From: Aplectana chamaeleonis
Lineage: Eukaryota; Nematoda; Chromadorea; Rhabditida; Cosmocercidae
DNA length: 64,000 nt
Direction: 5' to 3'
NCBI GenBank assembly: GCA_029168955.1
Contig: JAPDOI010000064.1
Location: 310,001 to 374,000, forward strand
Part shown: piece after piece, positions 30,091 through 42,357 of the stretch
How positions within the stretch are numbered: the first letter of the stretch is position 1
Layout of the letters: every line of letters begins with the position of its first letter
Notes under the pieces: model-generated
Databases searched by the model: none
Told to the model about the DNA's origin: nothing
Seen by the model: only the letters and a program-made list of their open reading frames with translations
Translations under genes and position numbers: made by a program

Positions 30091-30680
30091 GTTAGGGTTT
30101 TTTGCGTTTCTGCAGCGTGCTGGAAAGTTACTTCCGGACCCAAATAAAACAGACATTGTTTGATCGTTCGAAACGAACTTTTGAACCAATTTTTGGGTGT
30201 GATTCAATCGATTGTAGAACATAAGAATTCTCCGAGCATCAGCAAGTAATTTTTTTTCTCAGAATAACTATTCAAAGTGGTAGATGCACGTCTAACACGA
30301 ACAAATAATCATTTGTATGTTTCGAAATAGTGAAGACAAGTACATAAATAGGTATTACATTAACAATATCGACAATACTGAAAAAATCCACAATTAACTG
30401 TGGATCGAAAATGCCTCGCAGAATGCAAGACGAGAGGCACTGGCGTCATGTGTAATTGAGACTGGAACACACATTCAACTCATCAGACGCGTACCTCGTG
30501 ATTCAAATACTGAATTCGTTGCCATGAGTATTTCTAGCTCCTGGGCAAGTTCAGCAAGTCGTTGCGAATCGCATCGCGATTCTTCCCACGTTACTTCTAT
30601 GTAGGTCTTCGATCCTTTCTGAGGGAGAGTTGACGACACCACTACGATCTTTGCAGTCTTTCATCACGGGCTGCCTTTTG
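30091..30680. other. No gene seen
   Basis: AT-rich, unassigned; no motif or repeat recognised. Confidence 0.4.
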
Positions 30681-30683
30681 TAA

Positions 30684-31153
30684 AGCCTAGTTTTGACAGC
30701 AGGTGGTCGCTGCGGCCATGTGAGGGACAACTGTTCCTTTTTCATCGCGCGCAATGGAAAGGCGCTCCAATTGTGATCGCTTCGTGGCAAACGTCCCACA
30801 TCGCTGGGTCGCGGCGACGAAATGGTATGTTTTACTGCATCGCTGCTTGAAGAGCGATTCTCAATGGTCGCTCACCATCGCTCCATCGCGGCCAAAATGG
30901 CAGCGATGGAGCGATTGCCAGCGAATGACACGTTTCGTCTAATGAACGTTGACCCTTTCACATGACAAGATCAGTGTTTACTGGTCGAAACGTGTTATTG
31001 ATGACTACCAGCCATTAATTTCACTGATTGATGGAATGTCTTCGATCATCCATGAGGCTATGCACTATGAACAGAATCGCTGTCGCTGCTACATCGCAGC
31101 GGGTGTGAAATCGCTGCGATGAAAAAAAGCAGCGATGCAGTCAAAACTAGGCT
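30684..31153. mobile_element. Harbinger-type MITE, TAA target duplication
   Basis: A 470-bp element with perfect 14-bp ends AGCCTAGTTTTGAC and GTCAAAACTAGGCT, flanked by TAA at 30681-30683 and 31154-31156. TWA triplet duplication is the PIF/Harbinger signature. The interior is rich in GATCGCT/AGCGAT words. No coding capacity. Confidence 0.82.
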
Positions 31154-31336
31154 TAAGTTGTAGGCCAAACGATTGTATCACGCCTAACACTTAGTTTCAA
31201 AGGACTGAAAGGGCTAAAAAATCTAAATTTTTAGGTGTATAACGTCATATTCCAAATGTAGTTTTAAGCTGCGTCTATGAACTAATTTCTGCGTTAATCA
31301 TGGAACGTTCGAAGGTATTAAACATAGATTCGGAGT

Positions 31337-31440
31337 CCCCCCACCCCCCCCCCCCCCCCGGTTGCAGTCATAATCTCCACCCGGGGAGGGAGGAGGGGAG
31401 GAAAGCACATGTTTGGGAGGGGGGGGGGGTCGGACTAAAG
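31337..31440. repeat. Poly-C and poly-G tracts in inverted array
   Basis: A C-rich run at about 31338-31360 (including 17 or more consecutive C) and a G-rich run at 31417-31429, flanked by GGAGTCC and GGACT arms. The tracts can pair with each other or form quadruplex or i-motif structures. Confidence 0.7.
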
Positions 31441-31593
31441 TTGACTTGTATCACCTTTCGAGCCCTAGACTGTTACCGAAATCGAGTTGACCAGTCCGCT
31501 AACCGATTTCTGCATCTCGAAGACATGATAAAATACGCTAAATAATGCGAGCCCGTTGTGAACTATCAAAAACAATTTAAATCTAACCTAAGT

Positions 31594-31728
31594 CCGGATT
31601 CATCAACGATAAAACCGCGGGTTTAGAGTATATATTACCCCAAACTCTCTGCTTTCCTCAATGATCTATGCCACTCTCTCGCCACTCCGATCACTTTTAA
31701 ACTATGGTCTTATCGTTGATGAAGCCGG
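31594..31728. mobile_element. 135-bp inverted-repeat MITE
   Basis: CCGGATTCATCAACGATAA at the left and TTATCGTTGATGAAGCCGG at the right are inverted copies. No clear target duplication is visible. Confidence 0.65.
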
Positions 31729-31987
31729 CCCCTGAATAGCTACGCGCCCCTTGCAATGCAAATAGGTAATTGGCAGTTTTTCACTGTTCAAAATGTTTTT
31801 GAGGCTGCCATTTATGAGTAGGCTGAATTTTCGCGACAAAACTATCAAAAAATATGGCGTTTTTCTGGAAGCTTAGTTTTTGAAATTCTCATCTAGAGTT
31901 CTTCAGGAAGTTCCCATGTTCTCAAGCAACTTTATTCCCATTGGTGTAGGGATATATGAAAAACTAGACACATACAGCAAATATGTT

Positions 31988-32348
31988 TCCAAAAGTTTAG
32001 CTTCCTGGCAAAAGTAATGATTTGGCAATGTTATAACTACAAGAAATATAGAAGTTGACAAAATAAAATAAAAAAAAACGTCTTGAAATATCTTTGAAAA
32101 TGATTTGGCACAAAATAACTAGAACTAATGAAAAACTGGGAAATTTAGTGAAATAACCAAAACCGGATTTGGCGGTTATTCATAGGCCAACTTTTGATAT
32201 GTAGTGACTGACGTGGGATTAAATTTTACAAGCTTCTCCGTTGAACTTATCAAAGCGAAATCAAGCGCTCATCGGATTTGAGCATTACGTTCACATAGCT
32301 TGACCCAATCTGGGGTGGTAGTAAACTACTCGAAAGCGCCACTTAACA
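31988..32348 (+). repeat. Dispersed 360-bp repeat, copy 1
   Basis: Matches the complement of 49512-49873 over its length (landmarks GCTTCCTGGCAAAAGTAATG, AAAACCGGATTTGGCGGT, GGTGGTAGTAAAC). Non-coding and AT-rich. Confidence 0.75.
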
Positions 32349-34605
32349 GAGACGTCAAAGTCATACTTGAGTGCAACTTTGATTATCGGAGGGTGATAAG
32401 ATGGGCAGAAGATGACGAGCTGCGCTATCGCACTGCATTCAAAAACTCCCTTTCGCTCGATATCGAACCAGCGCTGCCGTGCCGAGAACAGGGGGCACTG
32501 TCACTGCGCCACTACGTCAACATCCGACGACGTTTACTCTGCCCAATGTCGTAAATGAAAGAGGTTGCGCAGCCACTTACACTCGATTCAGGGAATTGAT
32601 TACGATCAGCCCTACACTGGTGTATTCCAACACACATTCCGCCTGCTGTTCGGCTTTGATTTTTTCACCATTTACAATGTAATCCAAGTTATACAACTGA
32701 TATCATTATGTTACTGCTCCCGTACTGTATTAGGGATGTCTGGCATATCATAGAAGAAGTTATTGGTGCATCAGGAATAGCAGGTAATTGACATAAAATG
32801 ACCGGAAAATTGAGGAAAACCATTGCGGAGAATAATACTGTCGTACTTGAAATTTTTTTCCTACAGGGTGCATTGAATTACATAAAACTTTTTTCCTACA
32901 GGAAGCATTGAATTTCGACTGGTACATAGTGTTTTACACCGAAATGAAAGAGATTTCTTATTTCGTATCGATGACAGGAAAGCGGACTTTGTAAAAGTTC
33001 CCAACCTTTATCACCAAATTAGGAGTATTTATCCAATATTCATAATTTCACAGCTCGATTCTGCCATTCATCGTGTATTGCACTGATACATATTTCCAAT
33101 TGGGTTCTGTTGTTAGTTTCCCCCCTTTATTCAGCTACTAGGCTCTATACTAGATTGCATAAGATTTGTGGGTCAGTCTTGCGAGCTTGAAATTTGAGCA
33201 CGAGCTGAAAACAATATTTTTTGTGATCAGTTTTTCTTCCAAGGATTCAGTTTTTTTTTTCCTACGCGATTATCCCCGTTAGTGGCCAACTAGCCCCAAA
33301 TTTCTCCGTCCCACTGCTAATTGTTTCTAACTGCTGATAGATTATAAAATTCAAAATTTGTCTTAAAGCTGATTTGGGTCGTGCAATGTCTCTGTCATTC
33401 CGATCTTTCTTACGTTTTCACGTTGGGTTGTAATCCCATCTATTTTGCACGATCTTATTCATGTCGGAAAATAACGATTCGGTGAATAGTTGAAAATTCA
33501 ACAGAAATTTTTCATGGAAAAAAGTTTAACAAAGCTCAGCATGTGGAGCATCTCAGACTTCCCTGGATTATATAGAAAAGGCAGCAATTTCATCAGGTTG
33601 TTCGATTGAAAATGTGACTCTTAGATTCGCCCTCACTATGGGGCTTAGCGAAATGACTTCCTAATGTTGTAAGGCGTTGTTGTTTCTTCATATTCATACG
33701 TTATCTCCTGCCTCATTCCCTTCATATCGTGGCGCTTTCTCAATGTAAAGTTTGCTCAATAAAACTAAAGACGAGAAGAATACCGTGATGACGACTTCAT
33801 TCACGAGACACGGCTTCAGGCTTAGTGAAAAAGTAGCCGATTCGCGTCGCTTGCTCTCTTACTGCTTTGGAGAGTTCGACGCTCAGTTTAAAGTACAGTT
33901 TAATCGCTGGGTTTGGTGCTTCTACAAAAGTATAATGATGAAAAGCATGGAGAGTCCACATCTCTCAGAATGATTCGCTTGAGGTTGCCACCGACCCGAC
34001 CTCCAGTTTACAAGTCTACGGGCAACCTCTCGTGAATATGATCGGCTGAAGGTCGCGCTTCGTCGGCAACGAGCATGCGCTTCTCGAATCACGTTACTAC
34101 AACACAATACCAGCCCACATTTCGCAAATATTGTTCTTAGGAAATTGGAGTAATCTGTTTTACCGTCTACTCCAATACACTACGAATCCTCATCCTCCAG
34201 ATTATCACGCTTTCCGTTCTAAGCAGGCCACTCTGACAAAACTGAATTCCGACAACTCCGACGAAGAGTTTATTTCGACGCTTAACTTCTCTGACCCGCC
34301 GTCGGTTCAATTTCATAGGAAGAGCATTCATTGTCAACATGGACATTGGCGTAGTGTTGCACACGACTGTGGAGACTATACCACGGGACATGGTTTTGGC
34401 ACTGCGTTTGCTTCTAAATTCATGTGAAATAAGCATTTCTTATTGAGCATCTAATACATCTTAAGGCTGGCTCGAGCATGTCACGACTGCAATTCATTAC
34501 CCCTCGTTTCCCAAATATAATTAATCCGATTACTCTCGCCTCATTTTTCCTACTGACGGTTGTAGACTCGTGATTATCTTGTTCGAAAAGTCAGGCATAA
34601 GAACA
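32349..34605. other. No recognised gene
   Basis: Several 60-100 codon frames (32300-32554, 33752-33973, 34131-34427) match nothing I know. The last could in principle be the second (Myb-like) protein of the adjacent Harbinger element, but I see no Myb tryptophan pattern. A 38-bp duplication with TTTTTTCCTACAGG lies near 32859-32920. Confidence 0.35.
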
Positions 34606-35749
34606 ATGGCGTTTATTCCCATCCGCATCCCACCAAGGAGACAGAGGAATGTTGTGTATGCGAGGAGAAGTACGGCAGAACTCTCCAGGAACCAAACGCT
34701 GATCAGGCAGCGCTACAGATTCACAGACAGGCAACTCAATTGGCTCACTGACTTGCTGTCTGTGAATCTTGGTAATGATGACCTGCAACCGTGGGCCATA
34801 TCGAAGAGGAACCAAGTGAGATAAATGTCTTTGGCGAGCATCTGCCTGCAATCGTATTTGTTTTGCTTGCAGGTACTCATCGGTTTGAGGTACCTGTGTA
34901 GTAACTCATTTCAAACTGTGGTGGGCGACACCCTTGGTTGCTCGCAGAAGACGGTGTCGGACATCGTGCACCGTGTCGTCAATGCGCTCAGTCACCCCGA
35001 CATGGTTGAACGTTTCATTATATTCAAACCGGGGTGTCCTGAGTGGTGCAGGAGGAGAGCTGCCGAATTCAGCAGGATCGGCAAGTTCTCGAGTGAGTCA
35101 TTTTAACGTCAAATGTTTTGGGCGAGTCTCAAAGGGAGTTCCATTGACCATTCCAGACGTGATTGGGTGCATTGACGGCACTCTGATCGCAATACGCACG
35201 CCGCGAGTTGATGGCTTCCAGTATATGTGCAGGAAGAACTTCGCGGCACTGAACGTCTGCATTATTTCGGACGCCGTGGGCCGCATTCTCTATGTCAACA
35301 GCAGCTATCCCGGGTCCGTCCACGACTCTATGGTCTGGAGAAGATCAGCTGCCGGACATGCGTTCGCCTCGGGAGAAACGGTTAGGGGATATACGCTCTT
35401 GGGTGATTCTGGCTATGCTAATGGGAATGGTATCCTGACCCCTTTTCGGCCACGCAGTGTTGGAGGGAACGCTCAGAAGAGGCGATACAATCGCGAGCAT
35501 TGTGTAATGCGAAGCACTGTGGTGATGACGATTGGGCGTTGGAAGAGAAGATTCGCCATTTTAGGCTCGAAACTGAGGCTAGAGCCGGAATTCTCAGCTA
35601 AAGCCGTAATTGCTTGTGCAGTTTTGCACAACATAGGCTACTGCATAAATGCCGCATCGCCACGTCAGCTGGGACGGGTGAAGGCAACAATGCCTCATCC
35701 ACCAGATGACGTGGTAAATCTAAGAGAGTACGTCTTGGAAAGGTTGTAG
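34606..35749 (+). CDS. PIF/Harbinger transposase, three exons
   Basis: Exon 1 is 34606-34815 (an in-frame ATG at 34570 is the alternative start), intron 1 34816-34872 (57 nt, GTGAGA..CTTGCAG), exon 2 34873-35092, intron 2 35093-35156 (64 nt, GTGAGT..ATTCCAG), exon 3 35157-35749. Splicing restores one frame of about 340 residues, the usual size. An N-terminal helical part (FTDRQLNWL, LGCSQKTVSDIVHRV) precedes the DDE core: GCIDGT (Asp codon 35174-35176), YPGSVHDS, LLGDSGY (Asp 35405-35407), then VVMTIGRWKRRF, HNIGY and the C-terminus. The family normally has Glu where Met stands here (codon 35525-35527), so the enzyme may be dead. Harbinger transposases need a Myb-like partner, which I did not find. 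Confidence 0.82.
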
Positions 35750-37195
35750 CTGCGTACATGTATGTATATAACCACCAACTACGTTATTGTCAGCAAGAAA
35801 AGTTGTTACCGTTACTAACAGTCTTTGTCTTTGTGTTTTGTGTTCATTTAACAAGATTGTATCAGCATTCTTACTACTTCAACCTGTAATCCACAAGTTT
35901 ATGTTGATCTCTGATATTTTCGTGTCTCACTAATGGTATTAAAGTGTTGCTTATCCGTTTCCTTTCGAGGTCACTTTTGTAATACACATGACAACATATC
36001 GTCGACCACTGGATAGGGTTTAGCCGCCCAGACATGCGATGACTCAATAGGATTAATTCACTCGTTAAGAATTGCCACAAAAGGCGCACAGAGCCTTTCT
36101 GGCCTGAAGCGTCATTTATACTTCCGCCGCAGAGCCCTGCAACGAAGTGATTTCCTATTACGTGGATCCCGCGGCGCGGCACAATCAACTCACTGTCAGG
36201 CGATTCTCGGCTCCAAGCCTTTTGATAGTTCGGCTCATTCCTCCAATCTGCGAGTCAACTTCTGTTGCTGTCTGGGCCACAGTTGTTGCTTTCCAGGCCC
36301 CGGTACACTGGGCCGAAGATCGTGAGAACGAGCCGATCTGTCAGGCGGCTCCGATTCCTGCTCGGTGCGGCTCGGGGACGAAAACCCCCTGAGCTTGTTG
36401 TAGAACTCCACAATGCCGCGCTCCTGGGCATTGGAAGTAGAAGCAACACCAGATTGTTACAACGACAAATGCAGTACTCCAACTATAAAAGCAGTAGCGA
36501 TCACTAACGTCCCTCGCTACCCACGTCACTAACGTATGAACCCTCATCGCAGCTTTATTGGGTAAGCACGAGTTTCAGCCGCGTTACGATAGCTCGAGTA
36601 ATCGTTACATGCTTTCCAACTCGCAAGGTCTAAACCAGTTAAAAAATGATTTTCACATTGGCCAAAATTTCGCAAAACTCGAATATGCAGCTCTTCGGAG
36701 AACTGTAACCATACATTCTATAGACAAGGATCATTATGAACGCCCTACACCAACTGAGGGTGGTGCGACGCGAAGGGTGTAGGCAGCAATTTAGGCAGCG
36801 GCTTCTCTTTATACGCAGAGTATGGATTGCAATGCTGGTACTGAAACGGTCATGGAAGCTTGAAGCACTTTGACATCCGCTTCCAATTTTACAGCTTTTT
36901 TTAGGGATACCCTGTCCGAACGAAAGAAGAAATAAACGGCACTTGTAGAGCCATCCGCGGATTTCACGGAGCGAATGATTTGACGGTACCATCCGCGCCG
37001 CTTTTACTGCGCTTTGCAGACAATGTGAGGCAGAAGCTAGACGGTCCGCGGCTGCAGCTGAAAAATCCGCGACGCATCGCCGGCGCTTTCGCGGCTTCGC
37101 TGAAGGGTCATGTGGCTGTCGGCCGCGGGTTTCACTGAGAACGACACATCAGATAATGTACCGTAAATACAGCGGCTTCCTTCCGGTGATCAGCG
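35750..37195. other. No gene seen
   Basis: Unassigned. 36940-37135 is GC-rich with repeated ATCCGCG/CCGCGGATT words and may be a decayed inverted-repeat element. Frames at 36255-36547 overlap on both strands and are unrecognised. Confidence 0.35.
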
Positions 37196-37350
37196 CGTCA
37201 TGCAATATGCATCCTCCGTAAAAACCATAAATCTCATAACTCATGTCGCTTGCGGCGCGCGCGATGCTGCTGCCTCCTACTGTCCTCCGCTCTCCCGCTG
37301 TCTCTAACATCCGCGCTGCACCCGCACGCGTCGGAACCATTCAATGTTTT
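37196..37350 (+). repeat. Dispersed repeat, distant copy
   Basis: Shares the order CATAAATCTCATAACTC, CTCCGCTC, CTGTCTCTAAC, GGAACCATTCAATGTTTTACAGCC with 44646-44805 and 46848-46968, at lower similarity. Confidence 0.45.
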
Positions 37351-38608
37351 ACAGCCCATGCCTTCTACTCATGTTCCCCGGATTAATCTAACGACTTCAT
37401 AAACGTTGGAGTTCGACCGCACGATAGTGACGCTCTCTCGGTGTCGTAGGGGCGACCCTCCCCAAAAAAAAACTCAACGACATCACTACAATACCCACCC
37501 TAAGTTTTGGTAAAAAGGCGAAAAAAACGCGGAAAATCGCTTTTTTCGTCTTTTGATCATAACTCGCTTCACAGTTGACGTTTTTCAAACTTGAAGACAC
37601 TTCTGGAATCAGCATTGATCACTCTTTCTTTTTGATCTATACATGGCCTACTCTCAAACAAGGCATATAGGTTTGACACAATCAATCGAGTGAGAAATGG
37701 AGCAATATTATATGCTGAAATGTGTGACTGTGTCTACTTTAGTCTATTCAACTTGTTTTCGATTTGGGTTATTTTAGAAATTTATTTTTTTTATTTTTTT
37801 ATTTTTTCAAAATTTAATTCTATTTCAACTCTTGGCATTATTTATTAGCTATTCATTCAGTTATTTGTTTAACATTTTTATGCTGTTTGTAGCATTCTTT
37901 TTTATACTACTCTATTTTTATATTAATTCTCACTATAACTTGAATACTTATACATTTCAATTTCATTCATATAATTATTGCTTTATTTAAAAAATGGTTT
38001 TGCTGACAACGTTAAATAATTATTTCGATATCAATCGTTTTAGACGAACCATTCAAAACGGTAAAAACTTCGAGCCTCAACAATGCAGGAGGTAGTTTGA
38101 GTTTCAATCACTTGTATCAATATTCAAAATTTCTGAGATTAGTTTCAGAATTCGAAAATAACATCCGTCGTCCTAATTTTAAGAAAGTTTTCAAGTTTAA
38201 GAAAAAAGTTATTTCTTGAAGTAGTTATGACACATTTCGCCCTCCCAAGATGTTGAAAATCTTCAGATTTAATGAGACCTAAACCTTAAAAACCTTAATA
38301 ATCGATTTTTGTAGTATTGCTGCCTTCGAAACTGTCTCTATACCTGGGAAACAGTCAAGAGTTACTTCTAATCTTGCTTAGTCTTGTATGAACTTCGTTC
38401 TGGCGATCGTCAACCTTCAGCTTACTCGTATCTCCACTCCCTCCACTCTGTCTCTCTCCATTTCTCTCGACGATCTGACGCACTCCTCGCTCGAGAACAG
38501 TCCCCCGAATCGGATTGACTTCGCGCAGCAGGGATGGACTGGAGAGCCAGACCACCCAGCAGCAAGCGCGCGCGGCTGCGGCGCGTCACCGCAGTGATTA
38601 ATCTCCTA

Positions 38609-39647
38609 AGCGAAAAGTCTGCCTCAATCAATTGACGGCATCGTCAAATGCGGATTTAAAACATTAAATACAACGAATAGGGTGGGAATATGGAATTTTC
38701 TTGAGTTTTCCGTTTTTTTTAAATTTTGAAGACAGGTTTATCCGCATTCTACGAGGAAAACTCTGTGTTATCCGTGCTACTGTGGGGAAAGACCCTGAAC
38801 AGTAACCTCTTGAAATATTCGTGCCTTCGGTGAGTAAATCCTTGGTCGCGGACCACAAAGCGGAAAGCGCGTGCGGCCGCGCATCGATTAAAGCAAAAGG
38901 TCGTGCTCAATCGAATAGGCCGGGATCATTTTGCTCGCGACCAGCGGCGGCGACAGTGCATATCAAGCATATCGATTTTCGGTCGATATTGATGGCAAAC
39001 ATTGCGTCGCGTCGCTCGTCGCGGGCAGTATTGTTCCGGAAATAACTTTGATTCCTCGATCTGTAGCAAAAAAAGCATCCACAACTGGACCATATGAACA
39101 CCACTGTGTTCCCACAAGCCTGCGTAGATTCTTACCATACCCCTCACTAGGGACCAGGGATAGGCGAAATTTCGATTTTTGATTATCTGATTTCTGATTG
39201 GATTTGACCTACCGATTTCCGAAAAATGCCCCAGAAATGTGGAGAAAATTGGAAATACTTTGAAGAAAGCAATTTTAGGAGGTTGAGCATTGTTAGCTGT
39301 CAAACCTCAAGGAATTCCTTTAAGGTGCTAAACCTGAATCGAAGGTCTGTTTTTAATTTCTAGCATCCGGATAGATCTAAACTTTTTATGAAAAAAAAAT
39401 CGGAAAACCAAAGAAAATTCCATATTCCGACACTATCCTTGTTTTTGATGATTTATATTCGCATTCGAAGACGAGCCGTCAATTTATCGAGGCGGACCTT
39501 TCGCTTGAACTTCTTTCAGAGTTCCATCGCCGAGCGACGCGATGGGATAATAAACATGAACATCGGTCGAGATCGCGTCGCATGTCGATCTGTATTCAAA
39601 ACATGTCATCGCATCGATCAGCGATCGCACTCTGAAAGAGGCCTTAC
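38609..39647. other. Centre of the long inverted repeat, no gene recognised
   Basis: Contains TCGATC/GCGATCG-rich DNA and several short frames on both strands, none longer than 125 codons or recognised. Confidence 0.4.
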
Positions 39648-40736
39648 AAGGGAAGTATACAAAGCGTAGGTCTGATCTGCCAAAACGACTAGTGTCGTTA
39701 GTATCTCTTGTGGCTCAATAGTAAAACTGCGCAGTATCCCGCCGCGAGCCGCAGGTTCCAAGAAGTTACAAGCTTAAAAAGCTCATTTTTCGTGCTTTTT
39801 GTACCTTCCAAAAAGCGCGTTGTTCTTCGGAAAATCCGGAAACGGACCTCAGAAATGTGTTCAGCACCCAAAACTACCACCCTGAGCGAATTTTGGGTGA
39901 ACGCACCCTTTCCGTACTTTATCCAGAGTGACAGCGTTTTGGACTTGTACGGATTTTCGGTTGGGCGCTTATTTCTACTAATTGAGGGCTCTGGAAGCGT
40001 TCTAGAAAAATGTTCCAGATTTGACTTAAAGTTCTCCCAGGAAGGGTTTTTCGGGGCGCTGATCACGATTCTGTGATTTATTAGTCGATTTTCAAAAGTT
40101 TTCGGCTCATTTCGTTTGAAGCTTCCCAACCGGGGAAAATTTCAAGGGAAAAACGCCACTTTCGAGATTTCCGGTTTTCTACGATAGATATGTCTCAAAA
40201 TCATTTGCTGAGTGTTATTTAGAGTGCTAAACACGAATCTGGAGTCCGTTTATCGATTTTTTGCAGATTACGGTAGGTTACGGTGGGTATACGGTAATTT
40301 GGTCAAAATCTCAGATTTTACTCAAAATTTGTATACGGGGGTTATTCGGGGTGGAGAATACGAATTTAACGTCCGTTTGTCGATTTTCAAAATACTAAGG
40401 TGGGTTTTGACCCCTAAATGACATGTTACCTACCGTAACCTACAGTAAACCTCAAAATTTCGACAAATGGACTCCAGATTCGTGTTCACCACCCTAGATT
40501 ACCCCTACATACAACTTTTGAGCTAAATCCGAGAAAATTTTTTGAAACTCCAAAAAAAATGCCTGATTGGTACATACCTTGCCTTTTCTCCAGGCTTAAA
40601 AAATGCTCATAACTTTTTTGAACCTTCGGCTCGCGGCGGGATACTGCGCATTTTTACTATTGAGCCAGAAGAGATACTAACCATACTAGTCGTTTTGGCA
40701 GATCCGACCTACGCTTTTTATACTTCCCTTGTTAGG
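39648..40736. mobile_element. Nested 1.1-kb inverted-repeat element
   Basis: Ends ACAAGGGAAGTATAC..AAGCGTAGG and complement run inwards for about 130 bp (GATCTGCCAAAACGACTAGT, ATGCGCAGTATCCCGCCGCG). The same end motif (GTATACTTCCCTTGTA) occurs alone at 43664-43679. Its interior holds TTACGGTAGGTTACGGTGGG blocks in both orientations, related to 55187-55310. Confidence 0.65.
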
Positions 40737-41877
40737 AGATTAATCACTGCGGTGACGCGCCGCAGCCGCGCGCGCTGGCTGCTGGGTGGTCTGGCTCTCC
40801 AGTCCATCCCTGCTGCTTGAATTCAATCCAATTCGGAGGACTGTTCTCGAGCGAGAAGTGCGTCAGATCGTCGAGGGAAATGGAGAGAGACAGAGTGGAG
40901 GGAGTGGAGATACGGGTAAGCTGAAGGGTTACGATCGCCAGAACGAAGTTCATACAAGACTAAGCAAGATTAGAAGTAAATCTTGACTGTTTCCCAGGTA
41001 TAGAGACAGTTTCGAAGTCAGCAATACTACAAAAATCGATTGGTAAGGTTTTTTCAGGTTCAAGTTTCATTAAATCTGAAAATTTTCAACATCTTGGGAG
41101 GGCGAAATGTGTCATACCTACTTCAAGAAATAACCTCTTTCTTAAACTTGCAAACTTTCTTAAAATTAGGACGACGGCTGTTATTTTCGAATTCCGAAAA
41201 TAATCCCAGAAATTTTGAATATTGATACAAGAGATTGAAACCCAAACTACCTCCTCTATTGTTGAGGCTCGAGGTTTTTACCGTTTTGAATGGTTTGTCT
41301 GAGGATAGAGCTAAAACGATTGATACCAAATAGTTGTTTAACATTGTTAGCAAAAACATTTTTTTAAATAAAACAATAATTACATGAATGAAATTGAAAT
41401 GTATAAGTATTCAAATTATACTGAGAATTCATATAAAAAGTGTTGTATAAAGAAGAATGTTACAGACAACACTAAAAAAGATTAAACAAATAACTGAATG
41501 AATAGCTAATAAATAATGCCGAGAGTTGAAGTGTAATTAAAATTTGAAAAATTAAAAAAATCAAAAAGAAATAAAATTTCTGAAATGAAAGAATCCAAAT
41601 CAAAAACAAGTTGAATAGACCAAAGTAGACACAGTTACACATTTCAGCATTTATAATTTTCCCACTTCTCGCTCGATTGATTGTGTCAAATCTATATGCC
41701 TTGTTTGAGAGTAAGCCATGTATAGATCAAAAAGAAAGAATGATCAATGCTGATTCCAAAGATGTCTTCAAATTTGAAAAACGTCAACTGTGAAGCGAGT
41801 TATGATCAAAAGACGAAAAAAGCGATTTTCCGCGTTTTTTTCGCCTTTTTACCAAAACTTAGGGTGGGTATTGTATA

Positions 41878-42357
41878 GGTTCTTTGTGCATGAGTGCAGC
41901 ACGAATTTTGGAGCAGATGTCGTCGTGAGTGACTTTCAGCCGTTTCGCGTGCACCGCGTGCAGCTAGGTTTTTATGCTTATGCGAACGCAATGTAGAAAA
42001 TTTCTAAAAAACATCTACTTCTTCCAACGGAAACACGAACAATGTAAGTACAATAACACAATCGCATTGTGAGTAACTGAATAAAACACTGAGCTCTCGG
42101 AACACAAAAAACAATACTTCTCTTCTACTTCAAAACGGAAACAATTTCATCACGTTCTGATGAAAGTCCTGCAACAAATGGATGCTAGCGCACTTCCTCT
42201 TTTCCTCCTGTGAGGTTTCAGCGAAGTGTGGAATATCATTACGAAGAACAGCTCTTTTTCTATTTAATGGTTTTTATTTCTAATCAAAAAATCAGACTTG
42301 CGGTCACAGCCATTAAAGTTCATAGAACGTGTGTACTCTGTAAATAGATTGTAAAGG
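41878..42357. other. No gene seen
   Basis: Unassigned AT-rich spacer. The short frame 41790-41996 crosses the end of the long inverted repeat and is not supported. Confidence 0.4.

Larger units (their letters stand above)
37487..41877. mobile_element. 4.4-kb inverted-repeat element with 1.1-kb arms
   Basis: The left arm (37487-38608) and right arm (40733-41877) are inverted copies end to end, from TACAATACCCACCC to CAGTGATTAATCTCCTAA. About nine in ten bases agree by eye. The ends sit next to TA. The 2.1-kb centre is unique at 38609-39647 and is otherwise occupied by a second inverted-repeat element. No transposase was recognised in it. This could be a foldback-type or long-TIR non-autonomous transposon, or a genomic inverted duplication; TA borders and matched outer limits favour a transposon. 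Confidence 0.75.

Noticed and set aside
33752..34427. Myb-like partner gene of the Harbinger element
   Set aside because: No regularly spaced tryptophans or other Myb/SANT pattern, and the frames are short.
37487..41877. Long inverted repeat as a certain assembly artefact
   Set aside because: The arms differ by many substitutions and small indels and the centre is not symmetric, so simple read-through duplication does not explain it. Long-read confirmation would still be sensible.
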